A DNA stretch of 34,017 nt from Oligoflexales bacterium (lineage in GTDB: Bacteria; Bdellovibrionota_B; Oligoflexia; Oligoflexales; JAGOVF01), in NCBI GenBank assembly GCA_018060885.1, contig JAGOVF010000022.1, positions 1-34,017 on the forward strand, given 5' to 3'. The stretch's first letter is position 1. Every line of letters begins with the position of its first letter. Both the position numbers and the translations under genes were made by a program. The notes beneath the pieces were generated by a model that saw only the letters and a program-made list of their open reading frames with translations, was not told the origin of the DNA and did not search any database. Positions 8,002-16,824 of the stretch are shown here, piece after piece.

Positions 8002-9297
8002 TTAAACCATACTTAAATCAAGATGGTGCTCAAAGTCTTCGATTTTAATATCTTTTAAGCGCACTCGATTTGCAAGCAGTGCATAGCTTAAATACGCAGC
8101 CAACCCCTGCTTGTTCGCAACCCACTGTGGCAGATAATGTGCTTTATGGACATAGGGCTCTTGCAAAAAAGGCTCTAAACTAATGACATCTCCTAGAGCT
8201 AAACGCCCTAAAAACAGTCGTGATGGATAGTCGACTTTGCGCGATTCAACTGATTTTCGCAGAAAGGTGTGAACCGCAAATAAGCCCTTTAAATAAACGA
8301 CATCTTTTGTAAAAACATTCCTACCAGCAAGATCTGCACCACGAAAAATACGTGCAGTTGATTGAAAACTTTCTGCCTCACTCTGCCCGGACTCAATAAA
8401 AAAGTGCAACACTTCGATAAAATCTGCTCCGTCGAGGGCTAATTGTATCGCAACAATACGTAAAGCTATCCGCCTTAAGCGTGGCAAATCCATGGTGGCT
8501 GTAATAAGCTCCGCAAAGGTTGCAAGTCCCTCTTGGGTTGCAGTTGTTCTTGGAGAACCGATGCCAAAAGTTTTAAAGTGAGGCTGTTTTCTGCCGTTAA
8601 TAAGTGTCAGGGAATGCACTAAAACTTCATGTTGCCAGAGTTGTTCAATTTCTATTTGTGAATAAGAAGTAGCTCCTCTGACCCGCACTTTGGAACCACC
8701 TGCCGCAGCCTTTGCTGCCAAATGTGGATCAATTTCTACTTTAACAGCATGTCGCTTCCCAAAAAAGCTCTCAGAACGAGTCATAAAATCATCAGCAAGG
8801 GCTTCTGGCCTGATGCAATGTTCTGCGAGCCCCTCATCCATCATAAGAATTTCAGAGAAATCATCCGTAATTTTTATAAATTCTTTCGCAAGTTTTAAGC
8901 TGGTGACTTTACCAAGATGATCTTTAGGTCTTCCATACAAAGCAATAGATAAAGTTCTAAAAGCTGGTGTTCCGACACTTTCTAACATACGAGCTGCAGC
9001 GCAATAACTTAAAGCTGTTTGCTGAAGATACACTCCTATCGGATGCTGCGCATCACATGCATGCGCAATTTTTTTAAGTTCCTGCCACTGCTCGCTCAAC
9101 TCAAATTTTGGATAAACGATTTTTGGTAGTTGTAGCTTTTTTTTCCGCCAAGCACGAAAAAAAACCTGACTTGTTTCAGCTGGCCAAGCAAGTGCACTAA
9201 TCACCCGAATAGACTTCGATATTTTTACAATTTGATGATCAATTTTTTTAAAATGATCGAGTTCATGTTCTGTCAAAGCTTGTTTGTGCGTCGACAT
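8002..9297 (-). CDS. QEGLA-motif (DUF1704) putative metallopeptidase
   Basis: 431 aa. The signature QEGLA at 255-259 and the HEVLVH at 223-228 (HExxxH) place it in the DUF1704 family, whose bacterial members are annotated as 'flavohemoglobin expression-modulating QEGLA motif' proteins. Eukaryotic relatives (MATCAP) are zinc carboxypeptidases using the same HExxxH and the glutamate of the second motif, so peptidase activity is plausible here. No signal peptide or membrane helix is visible, so it is probably cytoplasmic. The start ATG has a GAGAAG-like sequence just upstream. It lies 53 bases after the FadN-type gene and three bases before the RNA methyltransferase gene, probably in one transcript. 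Substrate unknown. Confidence 0.88.
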   Translation of the reverse strand: MSTHKQALTEHELDHFKKIDHQIVKISKSIRVISALAWPAETSQVFFRAWRKKKLQLPKIVYPKFELSEQWQELKKIAHACDAQHPIGVYLQQTALSYCAAARMLESVGTPAFRTLSIALYGRPKDHLGKVTSLKLAKEFIKITDDFSEILMMDEGLAEHCIRPEALADDFMTRSESFFGKRHAVKVEIDPHLAAKAAAGGSKVRVRGATSYSQIEIEQLWQHEVLVHSLTLINGRKQPHFKTFGIGSPRTTATQEGLATFAELITATMDLPRLRRIALRIVAIQLALDGADFIEVLHFFIESGQSEAESFQSTARIFRGADLAGRNVFTKDVVYLKGLFAVHTFLRKSVESRKVDYPSRLFLGRLALGDVISLEPFLQEPYVHKAHYLPQWVANKQGLAAYLSYALLANRVRLKDIKIEDFEHHLDLSMV

Positions 9298-9350
9298 TGC
9301 TTCTCATTAAAATGAATTGGCAAAACTAAAACTAAAACTATATACAAAAT

Positions 9351-11783
9351 CTAATTTCTTAAGGGTCGCCCATTAGCTAACATATACTTTATGCGCTCTT
9401 CTGTAGCTTTCGTTTTACAAAGATCAAGAAATGCCGCTCTTTCTAGATCTAATAGCTCCTGCTCGCCCATTAAAGTACCCGCTTTCACGCTACCCCCAGC
9501 TAACACATCTGCAATATGGCCATAAACAATAGTATCATGTTGAGTAATTTTTTTCTGATCTAACAAAATTGCTGTTTCTGCGCGCCATTGTTCACTAGCT
9601 TCCTTACCTAAGGCTGGAATTTTTGTGACTGGCTTAGGTACTTCATAGCCAAAAGCGATCTTGCTCAAGAGCAGTGATTTAGCAAGAAAAGTCTGACGAA
9701 GTCGCGATATAGAAATATAGCTGTTTTGAGGTAGTATCTTTTTTTCTATCGCATCTTTTGCAGAAGTTGAAACGAGAGCTTGACTCACCAGTTGAAAAGC
9801 TCGGTTGAGAAAAGATTTAAACATCGTCGGATCAGCTGATGGCGCTAAGCTCATCTGCGCATAACAACGTAGTACAAGCTCTTTAAGCCCACCGCCAGCA
9901 GGAATAAGACCAACATTTGCTTCTACCAAACCAGCATTTAGTTCCGCGTAGGAAAATATTTCACTAGCGTGCAGGGTCAATTCAAGCCCACCACCTAAGG
10001 TTAAAGCGTGTGGACAAGCTACTGTCGCAAAAGGCGCAAATTTTAGCAGCTGCATGGTACCTTGAAAATTACGAATAAAGCGGTCTAAAGCAGAAAAATC
10101 CCTTTTATCTATCATGGCCGCAACATCGTCGAGCTTCGCACCGGCCGAAAAACACTTGCCGTCATTTGCAATCAACATTCCCTGAAAGTTTTGAGACACT
10201 AAAGCAATCGAACGCTGAAGCATTTCAAGAGTATGCATATCAATTGTATTCATTTTGCTGTGGAACACTAGACATGCAATTCCATCACCTAGATCGAGCA
10301 AACTTGCACCGGGATTGCTTGCAACTATTCGAGTATCAACATGTGGTTTATTTCGGATTAAATGTAACTCGCCAGGAACCGGCTTTATATTAATGGTTTT
10401 TAACGCTGGTAATGTTGTTTGTTTTTGTGGGCCAGAATTTTCCCATTCCAGGGACGCTGGCGCGGGATGGTAAAACTCATTGAGATTTTTTATGTAACTG
10501 GGCAACGCAAACTTTGGATGTTTTAACTTTGCAGCAGTTTTCTGCAAACCAAGGCATTGCCAGAGCTCAAAGGGACCTAGTTGCCAATTGTAACCATGGC
10601 GCATGGCTAGGTCGATTGCTAAGGGATGCCCCCCCGCAATGTGGTCGATATGAGTTAAACAATAAATCAAAGTATCTTGCAAACTAAGCCATAAAAAGCG
10701 CGCGTATTCATCGTCATGCGAAAATATAAATTTCAAGCGTTCGGGCAAATCTTTAATTCTCTTCGCTTCTTTAAGCCAAGCAACTTCATTCAGTTCAACA
10801 CTTTCGTACTCATGACGTTCGGGATTATAAGCTAAATGAACACTCTCACCTTGAGCGTTTTTCGCCTTTTTATAAAAACCCTGACCCGACTTCTGACCAC
10901 AATGGCCGCGTTGAATCATTTCACTGACCCACTCTGGCATTTTAAAATAATCTCGGTAGGGATCCTCTGGGGCTTTTTTATAGACATTTTCCGTGACCAG
11001 AGCATAAGTATCTAGACCAACCACATCAAGAGTCCGATAAGCCGCCGACGAAGGATGCCCAATCAAATCCCCGCTCAATAAATCTACCATCGCAATAGAT
11101 AAGCCCAACTCATCAGCGTGTTTGAGCTTAGCTTGGAGGTTGAAACAGCCAATTCTATTTGCAATAAAGTTGACCGTATCTCTAGCTACAACTACGTTTT
11201 TTCCTAAGCGGGTCTCGAGCCAAGAGGCAAATCTTTTATATAAAACCTCGTCACTTGCACCATGTGGAATCACTTCTATTAAAGGCATATAACGCGGCGG
11301 ATTAAAATAATGCGTACCAAAAAAGTGTTTCTGAACATCATCGGGCAAATCATGCGCCAATTCTTCAATCAACAAACTCGATGTATTTGAAGTCACTGCC
11401 GAACCTGGACGCCAATATTCCGCAACTTTTTTTAGTAAATCAATTTTTAAAGCTTTTTGCTCGATTATAGCCTCTAAAACCCAATCAGCTTCAGCCACAA
11501 CAGAAATATCATCGACAAAATTTCCTGGAATTAGATTTTGCAAATCGCTCTCGATATAATAGGGCTGCGGCTTTAAACTTTTAAGACGCTCAATTGCTTT
11601 TCTAGCAGGTAAAGATCTCAATTCACCTTTAGATAATTGAGCAAATTCCGCTGGAGCCTGATCTTCTTCGTAACACATGTCTAAAAGATGCACTCTCATT
11701 CCGGCGCCAGCCAACTGAGCCGCAATTTGCGAACCCATCACACCGGCACCTAGGACTACGACCCGCTGTATTCTTAGTTCCAT
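9351..11783 (-). CDS. fadN: FadN-type 3-hydroxyacyl-CoA dehydrogenase / enoyl-CoA hydratase
   Basis: 810 aa. Domains run dehydrogenase first and hydratase last, the order of Bacillus FadN (YusL) and the reverse of E. coli FadB. GAGVMG (12-17) binds NAD. H158 (GTHYFNPP) and E170 (LIEVIP) form the dehydrogenase dyad. A helical dimerisation domain follows to about 330, then a second helical part. The crotonase domain begins near 490, with GKCFSAGAKLDD as the first oxyanion loop, LTLGGGLELTLH, and VEANVGLIPAGGG carrying the catalytic glutamate. It should carry out the middle two steps of fatty-acid beta-oxidation. The thiolase and acyl-CoA dehydrogenase partners are not adjacent. AAGGA lies five bases before the ATG. 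It is 60 bases after transketolase on the same strand. Confidence 0.93.
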   Translation of the reverse strand: MELRIQRVVVLGAGVMGSQIAAQLAGAGMRVHLLDMCYEEDQAPAEFAQLSKGELRSLPARKAIERLKSLKPQPYYIESDLQNLIPGNFVDDISVVAEADWVLEAIIEQKALKIDLLKKVAEYWRPGSAVTSNTSSLLIEELAHDLPDDVQKHFFGTHYFNPPRYMPLIEVIPHGASDEVLYKRFASWLETRLGKNVVVARDTVNFIANRIGCFNLQAKLKHADELGLSIAMVDLLSGDLIGHPSSAAYRTLDVVGLDTYALVTENVYKKAPEDPYRDYFKMPEWVSEMIQRGHCGQKSGQGFYKKAKNAQGESVHLAYNPERHEYESVELNEVAWLKEAKRIKDLPERLKFIFSHDDEYARFLWLSLQDTLIYCLTHIDHIAGGHPLAIDLAMRHGYNWQLGPFELWQCLGLQKTAAKLKHPKFALPSYIKNLNEFYHPAPASLEWENSGPQKQTTLPALKTINIKPVPGELHLIRNKPHVDTRIVASNPGASLLDLGDGIACLVFHSKMNTIDMHTLEMLQRSIALVSQNFQGMLIANDGKCFSAGAKLDDVAAMIDKRDFSALDRFIRNFQGTMQLLKFAPFATVACPHALTLGGGLELTLHASEIFSYAELNAGLVEANVGLIPAGGGLKELVLRCYAQMSLAPSADPTMFKSFLNRAFQLVSQALVSTSAKDAIEKKILPQNSYISISRLRQTFLAKSLLLSKIAFGYEVPKPVTKIPALGKEASEQWRAETAILLDQKKITQHDTIVYGHIADVLAGGSVKAGTLMGEQELLDLERAAFLDLCKTKATEERIKYMLANGRPLRN

Positions 11784-11843
11784 CTTTTTCCTTAATAGAT
11801 TGCTGCTGGCGCGTAAGATTTCAAAATTTTTTAAATACTATGA

Positions 11844-13832
11844 TTATGACTCTAAATAAAAATCGTGTTTTTTAATTTTTTGGCAAATTGCCTCGACGGT
11901 AAAACCAAAGTTTTTTGCTAAGTCTTCAGCTTTTGCGCTGGCGCCAAAATGATCTATACCAATATTGAGACCATCGCTGCCGGTATATTTTTGCCAACCC
12001 AAAGTCGAACCCGCTTCGATAGAAACGCGATTTTTAATCTTTTCAGGAAGCACTAAATGCCGGTAACTTTTTGCCTGTGCTTCAAAAAGCTCCCAACATG
12101 GCATCGAGACAACTCTAATTCGAAAGTCTTTTATTTGTGCCGCTACAGCTAAGGCCAGCTCCACTTCACTGCCAGTTGCCAAGATGAGAAGATCGGCATT
12201 ATCTTTATCAAGTACGACATAAGCACCTTTGCCTATGTCAGCTTTTTGCTGCTCATTTAAATTTAAAGTCTGCATTTTTTGGCGGCTCAAACAAATCGCC
12301 GAAGGCTTGTCGCTGAGCGCGGCAACATGCATTAAAACTGCTGTTTCGTTGGCGTCAGCAGGACGCATCACGAGTAAATCTGGAATAAGGCGCAGCGACA
12401 TCAAATGTTCTATCGGTTGATGTGTCGGCCCGTCCTCGCCCAGATAAAAAGAATCATGACTATACTCATGAATCACCACTGCTTTTTGCAGCGCACCTAA
12501 GCGCACTGCTGCACGTGCATAGTCTGAAAAAACCAGAAAGGTGGCATCGAAGGGCAACAAACCACCGTAGAGCGCCATGCCATTACAAATCGCCGACATT
12601 GGAAATTCGCGCACGCCAAAAACAATATTGCGCCCGCCTGGATTTTCTGCTGTATAGTCCCCGACTTTCTTCGCATACCATTCGGTCATATTTGAAGGCT
12701 CAAGGTCCGCGCTGCCACCAATAAGGTCAGCCGCAGAGTCTGCCCAAGCTTCGATAATTTTTCCAAAAACATTCCGTGTCGGCAAACTTTCGCCAGCTTT
12801 AAAATCTAGAATCGGAAAGCGATTGGGATCTTTTTTACAAAAACGATGTTCATAGTCGGCGGCAAATTTCTTATCTAACAAACGCTTTTGCAAAACACCC
12901 TTCCACTGTTCGACTCTTAAGCGCTGGCTTGAGAAATTTCTTTGAAAATAATTTGCAGCGGAGTCAGGCCAAAAGAAATCTTCACTGTTTAGCTCAAGTT
13001 TTTGCTTCGTCGCAATTCGTTCTTGATCCGGCAAAGGCGAGCCATGCGTTTTCGCGGAGCCAGCCAGACTCGCTGCACCATTAGCAATCGTCGTATTGCC
13101 TATAATTAAGGTTGGGCGACTCGATTGGGCATGTGCTTGTTTGAGCGCTGTCCTGATCTCTGTCAAATCATGACCATTGATTTCGATCACGTTCCAGCCA
13201 AATCCAGAAAATACCTTAACTTCGTCGTCTGAACTCGCTCGTGAAATTGCGCCTGAAATTTGAATACGGTTGCGGTCGTAATACCAAGTCAACTTGTCGA
13301 GCTTTAAATGACCAGCTAGAGATGCCGCCCCCAAAGTGATATCTTCTTGAATGCAGCCGTCACCCAAAATTGCATAAGTTCTATTTGCAAAAAGTTGGGC
13401 ATCTATACTTTTATGCATATGTGCTGCTGCCATAGCAAAACCTACCGACATCGCCGCACCTTGGCCAAGCGGTCCGGTTGTGCACTCCACACCGGGGGTC
13501 AAATGATTTTCCGGATGCCCCGGAGTCTTCGATCCCCATTGTCTAAAATTCTTGAGCTCTTCAAGAGGCAGCCAGCCAAGAGCATGTAATAAGCTATAGA
13601 GCAACATCGACTCGTGGCCTGCACTTAAAATAAATCGGTCACGGCCTTGCCAATTTGGATTATCAGGGTCATAATTTAGAAATTCACTAAACAAAATATA
13701 GGCAAAATCAACACTAGACATTGCCCCACCCGGGTGGCCCGATTGAGCTTTATGCACCCCATCGATGACTAAACCCTTCAATAAATTTATAACTTTGTGA
13801 TCTTGGGCAAGGTCAATAGGAGAACTGGTCAT
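11844..13832 (-). CDS. tkt: Transketolase
   Basis: 662 aa from ATG 13832, which has AAAGGAT seven bases upstream. The open frame continues 62 codons further, but that part runs into typA on the other strand and lacks homology, so it is rejected. The thiamine-diphosphate enzyme moves two-carbon units in the pentose-phosphate pathway. Visible motifs: SGHPGGAMSS (31-40), HPENHLTPGVECTTGPLGQG (106-125), the cofactor motif GDG(157-159)...DRN(186-188), then the pyrimidine-binding domain VREFPMSAICNGMALYGG, SHDSFYLGEDGPTHQP, and the C-terminal domain with ATGSEVELA. Length matches the family. It begins the probable minus-strand operon with the FadN-type gene. Confidence 0.97.
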   Translation of the reverse strand: MTSSPIDLAQDHKVINLLKGLVIDGVHKAQSGHPGGAMSSVDFAYILFSEFLNYDPDNPNWQGRDRFILSAGHESMLLYSLLHALGWLPLEELKNFRQWGSKTPGHPENHLTPGVECTTGPLGQGAAMSVGFAMAAAHMHKSIDAQLFANRTYAILGDGCIQEDITLGAASLAGHLKLDKLTWYYDRNRIQISGAISRASSDDEVKVFSGFGWNVIEINGHDLTEIRTALKQAHAQSSRPTLIIGNTTIANGAASLAGSAKTHGSPLPDQERIATKQKLELNSEDFFWPDSAANYFQRNFSSQRLRVEQWKGVLQKRLLDKKFAADYEHRFCKKDPNRFPILDFKAGESLPTRNVFGKIIEAWADSAADLIGGSADLEPSNMTEWYAKKVGDYTAENPGGRNIVFGVREFPMSAICNGMALYGGLLPFDATFLVFSDYARAAVRLGALQKAVVIHEYSHDSFYLGEDGPTHQPIEHLMSLRLIPDLLVMRPADANETAVLMHVAALSDKPSAICLSRQKMQTLNLNEQQKADIGKGAYVVLDKDNADLLILATGSEVELALAVAAQIKDFRIRVVSMPCWELFEAQAKSYRHLVLPEKIKNRVSIEAGSTLGWQKYTGSDGLNIGIDHFGASAKAEDLAKNFGFTVEAICQKIKKHDFYLES

Positions 13833-13849
13833 AAATCTATCCTTTAAAA

Positions 13850-13859
13850 ACTTGCAAGT
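13850..13859. promoter_or_regulatory. Palindrome in the divergent tkt-typA intergenic region
   Basis: The 75 bases between the two divergent starts must hold both promoters. ACTTGCAAGT is a perfect 10-base palindrome about 18 bases upstream of the transketolase ATG. TTGCAA within it could be a -35 for typA, but no well-spaced -10 was found. A regulator site is possible; no consensus is recognised. Confidence 0.25.
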
Positions 13860-13907
13860 CAGAATGATATCGTAGATAAGTAATGCCGAAAAGGAGAAAC
13901 CTACTAT

Positions 13908-15779
13908 ATGTCCAGAAATATTCGTAACATCTGCATTATTGCCCACGTTGACCACGGTAAAACCACTCTCGTAGACCACTTGTTTCAAGCAACAGGCGTT
14001 GTTAAGACGGTTGGCCATGAAGAAAGACTCATGGATAGCGGAGCCTTAGAAAAAGAACGCGGTATTACTATACAAGCTAAAAACGCTGCCTGCGTTTATT
14101 TAGACCATAAAATTAACATCATGGACACCCCTGGCCATGCCGACTTCGGCGGCGAGGTAGAGCGGGTACTCAGTATGGCTGACTCTTCAGTAATCCTCGT
14201 CGATGCTGCAGAAGGCCCACTTCCTCAAACTAGGTTCGTACTACAAAAAGCCCTAGCACATGGACATCGTTTTATTCTTTGCATCAACAAAGTCGACCGC
14301 CCTGAAATTCGCGGCTCGGATCGCGTGCAACAAGTCGTCGATAAAACTTTTGATCTATTTGTTGAACTCGGCGCAACCGATGCGCAGTGTGATTTTCCTA
14401 TAGTCTATGCTTGTGCAAAAGATGGCTGGTGCACACTAGACTACAAAGACATCGACCCCATCTTAGCTGGCGAAAAAAAAGCAGATTTACTTCCACTATT
14501 AGATCTTGTTATTAAGCAGTTTCCTGAACCAAAAGTCGTTGATGGCCCTTTCCAGCTTTTAATTTCAAATCTAGACTATTCCGACTACGTGGGACAGATC
14601 GCAATAGGCCGCATCATTTCAGGTAAGGTCAATCTTGGCGATCGTCTCTATCGCCATGGTGTCGATGCCCAGAAAAAACCTATTGTACAAAGCTTTAGTG
14701 TTACGAAACTCTACACTTATATCGGCATGAAACAGATAGAAACACAAACCATGAATGCTGGAGATATCGCAATTCTTTCTGGATGTGATGACTTTCAGAT
14801 AGGCGATACTCTTGCTGCACTAGAAAATGCGACGCCTTTAAAGCGGATCGAAGTCGAAGTTCCCACGATGAGCATGGTATTTACTGTAAACTCTTCACCA
14901 TTTGCGGGACAAGAAGGCGAAGCGATTCAGTCTAGGAAATTACGCGAGCGTTTACTAAGAGAATGTCGTAAAAATGTAGCTTTTAAATTTGAAGTCAACG
15001 AAAGCACGGATGAATGCCGCCTACTCGGTCGAGGAGAATTGCAATTCGCTATCCTTATCGAACAAATGCGGCGCGAAGGCCTTGAGTTTATGGTTGGGAG
15101 ACCAGCGGTCGTCTTTCAAAAAGATGAAAGTGGCCAGACTTTAGAACCCATCGAAAGAATCACTGCAGATTTGCCAGAAGAGGCTTCTAGCGCCGTAACT
15201 GAGCTGTTACAAAAACGCAAAGGCATCCTCGTCAGTTATGAAAATTTGCATTCGTCTGCGACTAGCACAAGAGTTCGTTTGCAATTTGAAATCCCGACGC
15301 GCGGACTTCTAGGTATTCGCTCTTATTTCCTGACTTTAACCAAAGGCGAAGGAATTATGAGCTCCGAATTTGCCCGTTATGATGTTCATAAGGGTGAGCT
15401 ATTACATAGAAATCACGGTGCGATTATTTCCGATCGCACCGGAAAAACAATAGCCTACGCCTTGGAAGCTTTTGATGATCGAGGAGTTCTTTTTTACGGA
15501 CCTGGTGTGAAAATCTATGAAGGCATGATCATAGGGGAACACAACCGTGACAACGACCTAAACGTCAATGCCTGTAAAGAAAAAAAGCTCACCAACGTAC
15601 GCTCAACATCTTCAGACGGTATTACAATTCTTGCAGGAACCAGAAATATGACTCTGGATAAATGTCTTGAGTTTATTGACGACGACGAATGGTTGGAAGT
15701 CACACCTGAAAATGTCAGAATGCGCAAAAAAATATTAGCGGCAAATTTACGCAGCGTTATTCGCAAAGATAAACGATAG
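13908..15779 (+). CDS. typA: GTPase TypA/BipA
   Basis: 623 aa, a translational GTPase related to EF-G that associates with ribosomes and aids large-subunit assembly and stress or low-temperature growth. The G1 motif AHVDHGKTT (12-20), RGITI (51-55), DTPGHADF (73-80) and NKVD (127-130) are intact. Domain II follows (~205-300), then the EF-G-like domains III and V and the TypA-specific C-terminal domain, including RGLLGIRS and [10 protein letters not shown] near the end. AAGGAG lies 11 bases before the ATG. The gene is divergent from transketolase and stands alone on its strand. Family assignment is secure. Confidence 0.98.
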   Translation: MSRNIRNICIIAHVDHGKTTLVDHLFQATGVVKTVGHEERLMDSGALEKERGITIQAKNAACVYLDHKINIMDTPGHADFGGEVERVLSMADSSVILVDAAEGPLPQTRFVLQKALAHGHRFILCINKVDRPEIRGSDRVQQVVDKTFDLFVELGATDAQCDFPIVYACAKDGWCTLDYKDIDPILAGEKKADLLPLLDLVIKQFPEPKVVDGPFQLLISNLDYSDYVGQIAIGRIISGKVNLGDRLYRHGVDAQKKPIVQSFSVTKLYTYIGMKQIETQTMNAGDIAILSGCDDFQIGDTLAALENATPLKRIEVEVPTMSMVFTVNSSPFAGQEGEAIQSRKLRERLLRECRKNVAFKFEVNESTDECRLLGRGELQFAILIEQMRREGLEFMVGRPAVVFQKDESGQTLEPIERITADLPEEASSAVTELLQKRKGILVSYENLHSSATSTRVRLQFEIPTRGLLGIRSYFLTLTKGEGIMSSEFARYDVHKGELLHRNHGAIISDRTGKTIAYALEAFDDRGVLFYGPGVKIYEGMIIGEHNRDNDLNVNACKEKKLTNVRSTSSDGITILAGTRNMTLDKCLEFIDDDEWLEVTPENVRMRKKILAANLRSVIRKDKR

Positions 15780-15820
15780 GAAAAAAAGAAAAGAAAAAAG
15801 AAAAGAAAAAAAAAGAAAAA
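15780..15820. repeat. Homopurine A/G tract
   Basis: From just after the typA stop, about 41 bases consist only of A and G (mostly A runs of four to nine with single G). It ends directly at the hairpin at 15821. On the minus strand it is a pyrimidine T/C tract that serves as the U-rich tail of the terminator. Confidence 0.85.
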
Positions 15821-15844
15821 AGGCCCTGAATAAATTCAGGGCCT
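15821..15844 (-). terminator. Rho-independent terminator of the 15871-16473 gene
   Basis: A perfect 10-bp stem (AGGCCCTGAA with TTCAGGGCCT) and a 4-base loop. On the minus strand it is followed by a long T-rich run; on the plus strand it is followed by AAAAATTTT, a weak tail. It lies 26 bases past the stop of the minus-strand gene, and should end that transcript; it may slow typA read-through too. Confidence 0.85.
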
Positions 15845-15870
15845 AAAAATTTTAAAGAGAAACTAAAAGT

Positions 15871-16473
15871 TTATAATTTTGTGTATCCGATAGTTTTGTT
15901 CAAATCCGTAGGACGCTTGTCTTCTGCACTGCCATCCAAATCAACAGTCAACTCACCCATATAAAGTGTGCCCGACTCGATTCCTACAATTGAAAATACG
16001 CTTTCAGCTTGCATTAAAGTTGGGAACTCTTGTTTTTGGCCAAGGATGTTCAATTCACAAACTTTTCCGGTTACTTCTTTTTTCGCATCAACTTTCCAAT
16101 CCTTATAACCACACATAGCTTCTTTATTCAAGATTGGCATAAGTGGAGCCAAAAGAGCGGAGAAAGTAAAATAATGTTTTTCTAAGGTCATATTCAAATC
16201 AGAATGAGTGGTATTAGCAGTCTCCAAAAAGCTGCCTTCAAATGTGTTTAAGATAAATAACTTATTACATTTCTTATCTTGATAGACTGCGCTTTCTTGC
16301 GAAAAAGTGCCGTCAGCATTAAATGCGTAATAATCCGTCACATAAACCGTTACACCTTGTTCTGTCATTTCTGTACAATCGGTATACCACTCACCTACGA
16401 CATCGGCCAAGCCAACCTGTGCCCATAAACCAGCAAATGCAACACTACTTTTAACAAATGTACTCAACTTCAT
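15871..16473 (-). CDS. Secreted cysteine-containing protein, lipocalin-like in pattern
   Basis: 200 aa. A Sec signal peptide (MKLSTFVKSSVAFAGLWAQVG, likely cut near LA|DV) exports it; there is no lipobox. The mature protein starts GEWYTDC, continues with F-NADGTF and YQDKKC, and has four cysteines in all (near residues 33, 69, 120 and 138), suggesting disulfides. The G-W...DGTF...Y-D pattern is that of small beta-barrel lipocalin-like domains, but I cannot assign a family. A strong GGGAGG ribosome binding site lies seven bases before the ATG. It is transcribed alone, divergent from the 16825 gene, and ends at a clear hairpin terminator. Confidence 0.8.
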   Translation of the reverse strand: MKLSTFVKSSVAFAGLWAQVGLADVVGEWYTDCTEMTEQGVTVYVTDYYAFNADGTFSQESAVYQDKKCNKLFILNTFEGSFLETANTTHSDLNMTLEKHYFTFSALLAPLMPILNKEAMCGYKDWKVDAKKEVTGKVCELNILGQKQEFPTLMQAESVFSIVGIESGTLYMGELTVDLDGSAEDKRPTDLNKTIGYTKL

Positions 16474-16824
16474 AATCGATCCTCCCTAGATGATTGCTTA
16501 GACCCTGCTCCATGCACGATCTTGATAAATAAATAGAACGTAAATTTGCCTTATCGTAATTCTTCGATTCTGCTTGGTCAACAAATTATTTTTGGTCAAT
16601 AAATTCAAATTAAAAAGCTACGCAAAAAACACCTACCGCGAGCGCAAATAAAAAAATCGTTTGCGGAATAGTTTTTTTTTGTTAGAAACGTAAACAGAAT
16701 TAATTTAATTTTTGTTTTGTCATCGTTTTTTTTTGCCTAGCTAGAAATAGCAGTGGCAGTTGTTAAAACGCGTTTGCACGGATTGTAATCGCGCCGATGG
16801 ATTTAAAATCAGGGAGGAAGCAAG
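16474..16824. promoter_or_regulatory. 351-base divergent intergenic region
   Basis: This AT-rich stretch separates two divergent envelope-protein genes and must hold both promoters. No ORF with a start and ribosome binding site is apparent. It contains a near-perfect direct repeat TTGGTCAA[C/T]AAATT at 16574-16587 and 16592-16605 (18-base period) and an inverted CGCAAA/TTTGCG pair (16643-16648, 16660-16665). TTGTTA at 16760-16765 and TGTAAT at 16784-16789, 18 bases apart, are a weak sigma70-like candidate for the plus-strand operon, which is preceded by a GGGAGG ribosome binding site at 16812-16817. Confidence 0.45.

Noticed and set aside
12422..12724. A 100-codon plus-strand frame
   Set aside because: It is antisense to transketolase with no plausible product.
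13833..14018. A 62-codon N-terminal extension of transketolase
   Set aside because: It overlaps typA on the opposite strand, is unlike any transketolase N-terminus, and the internal ATG at 13832 has a good ribosome binding site.
16643..16680. CGCAAA/TTTGCG inverted pair followed by a T run, resembling a terminator
   Set aside because: The arms are only six bases with an 11-base loop, the T run is several bases away, and no gene ends upstream of it between these divergent genes.
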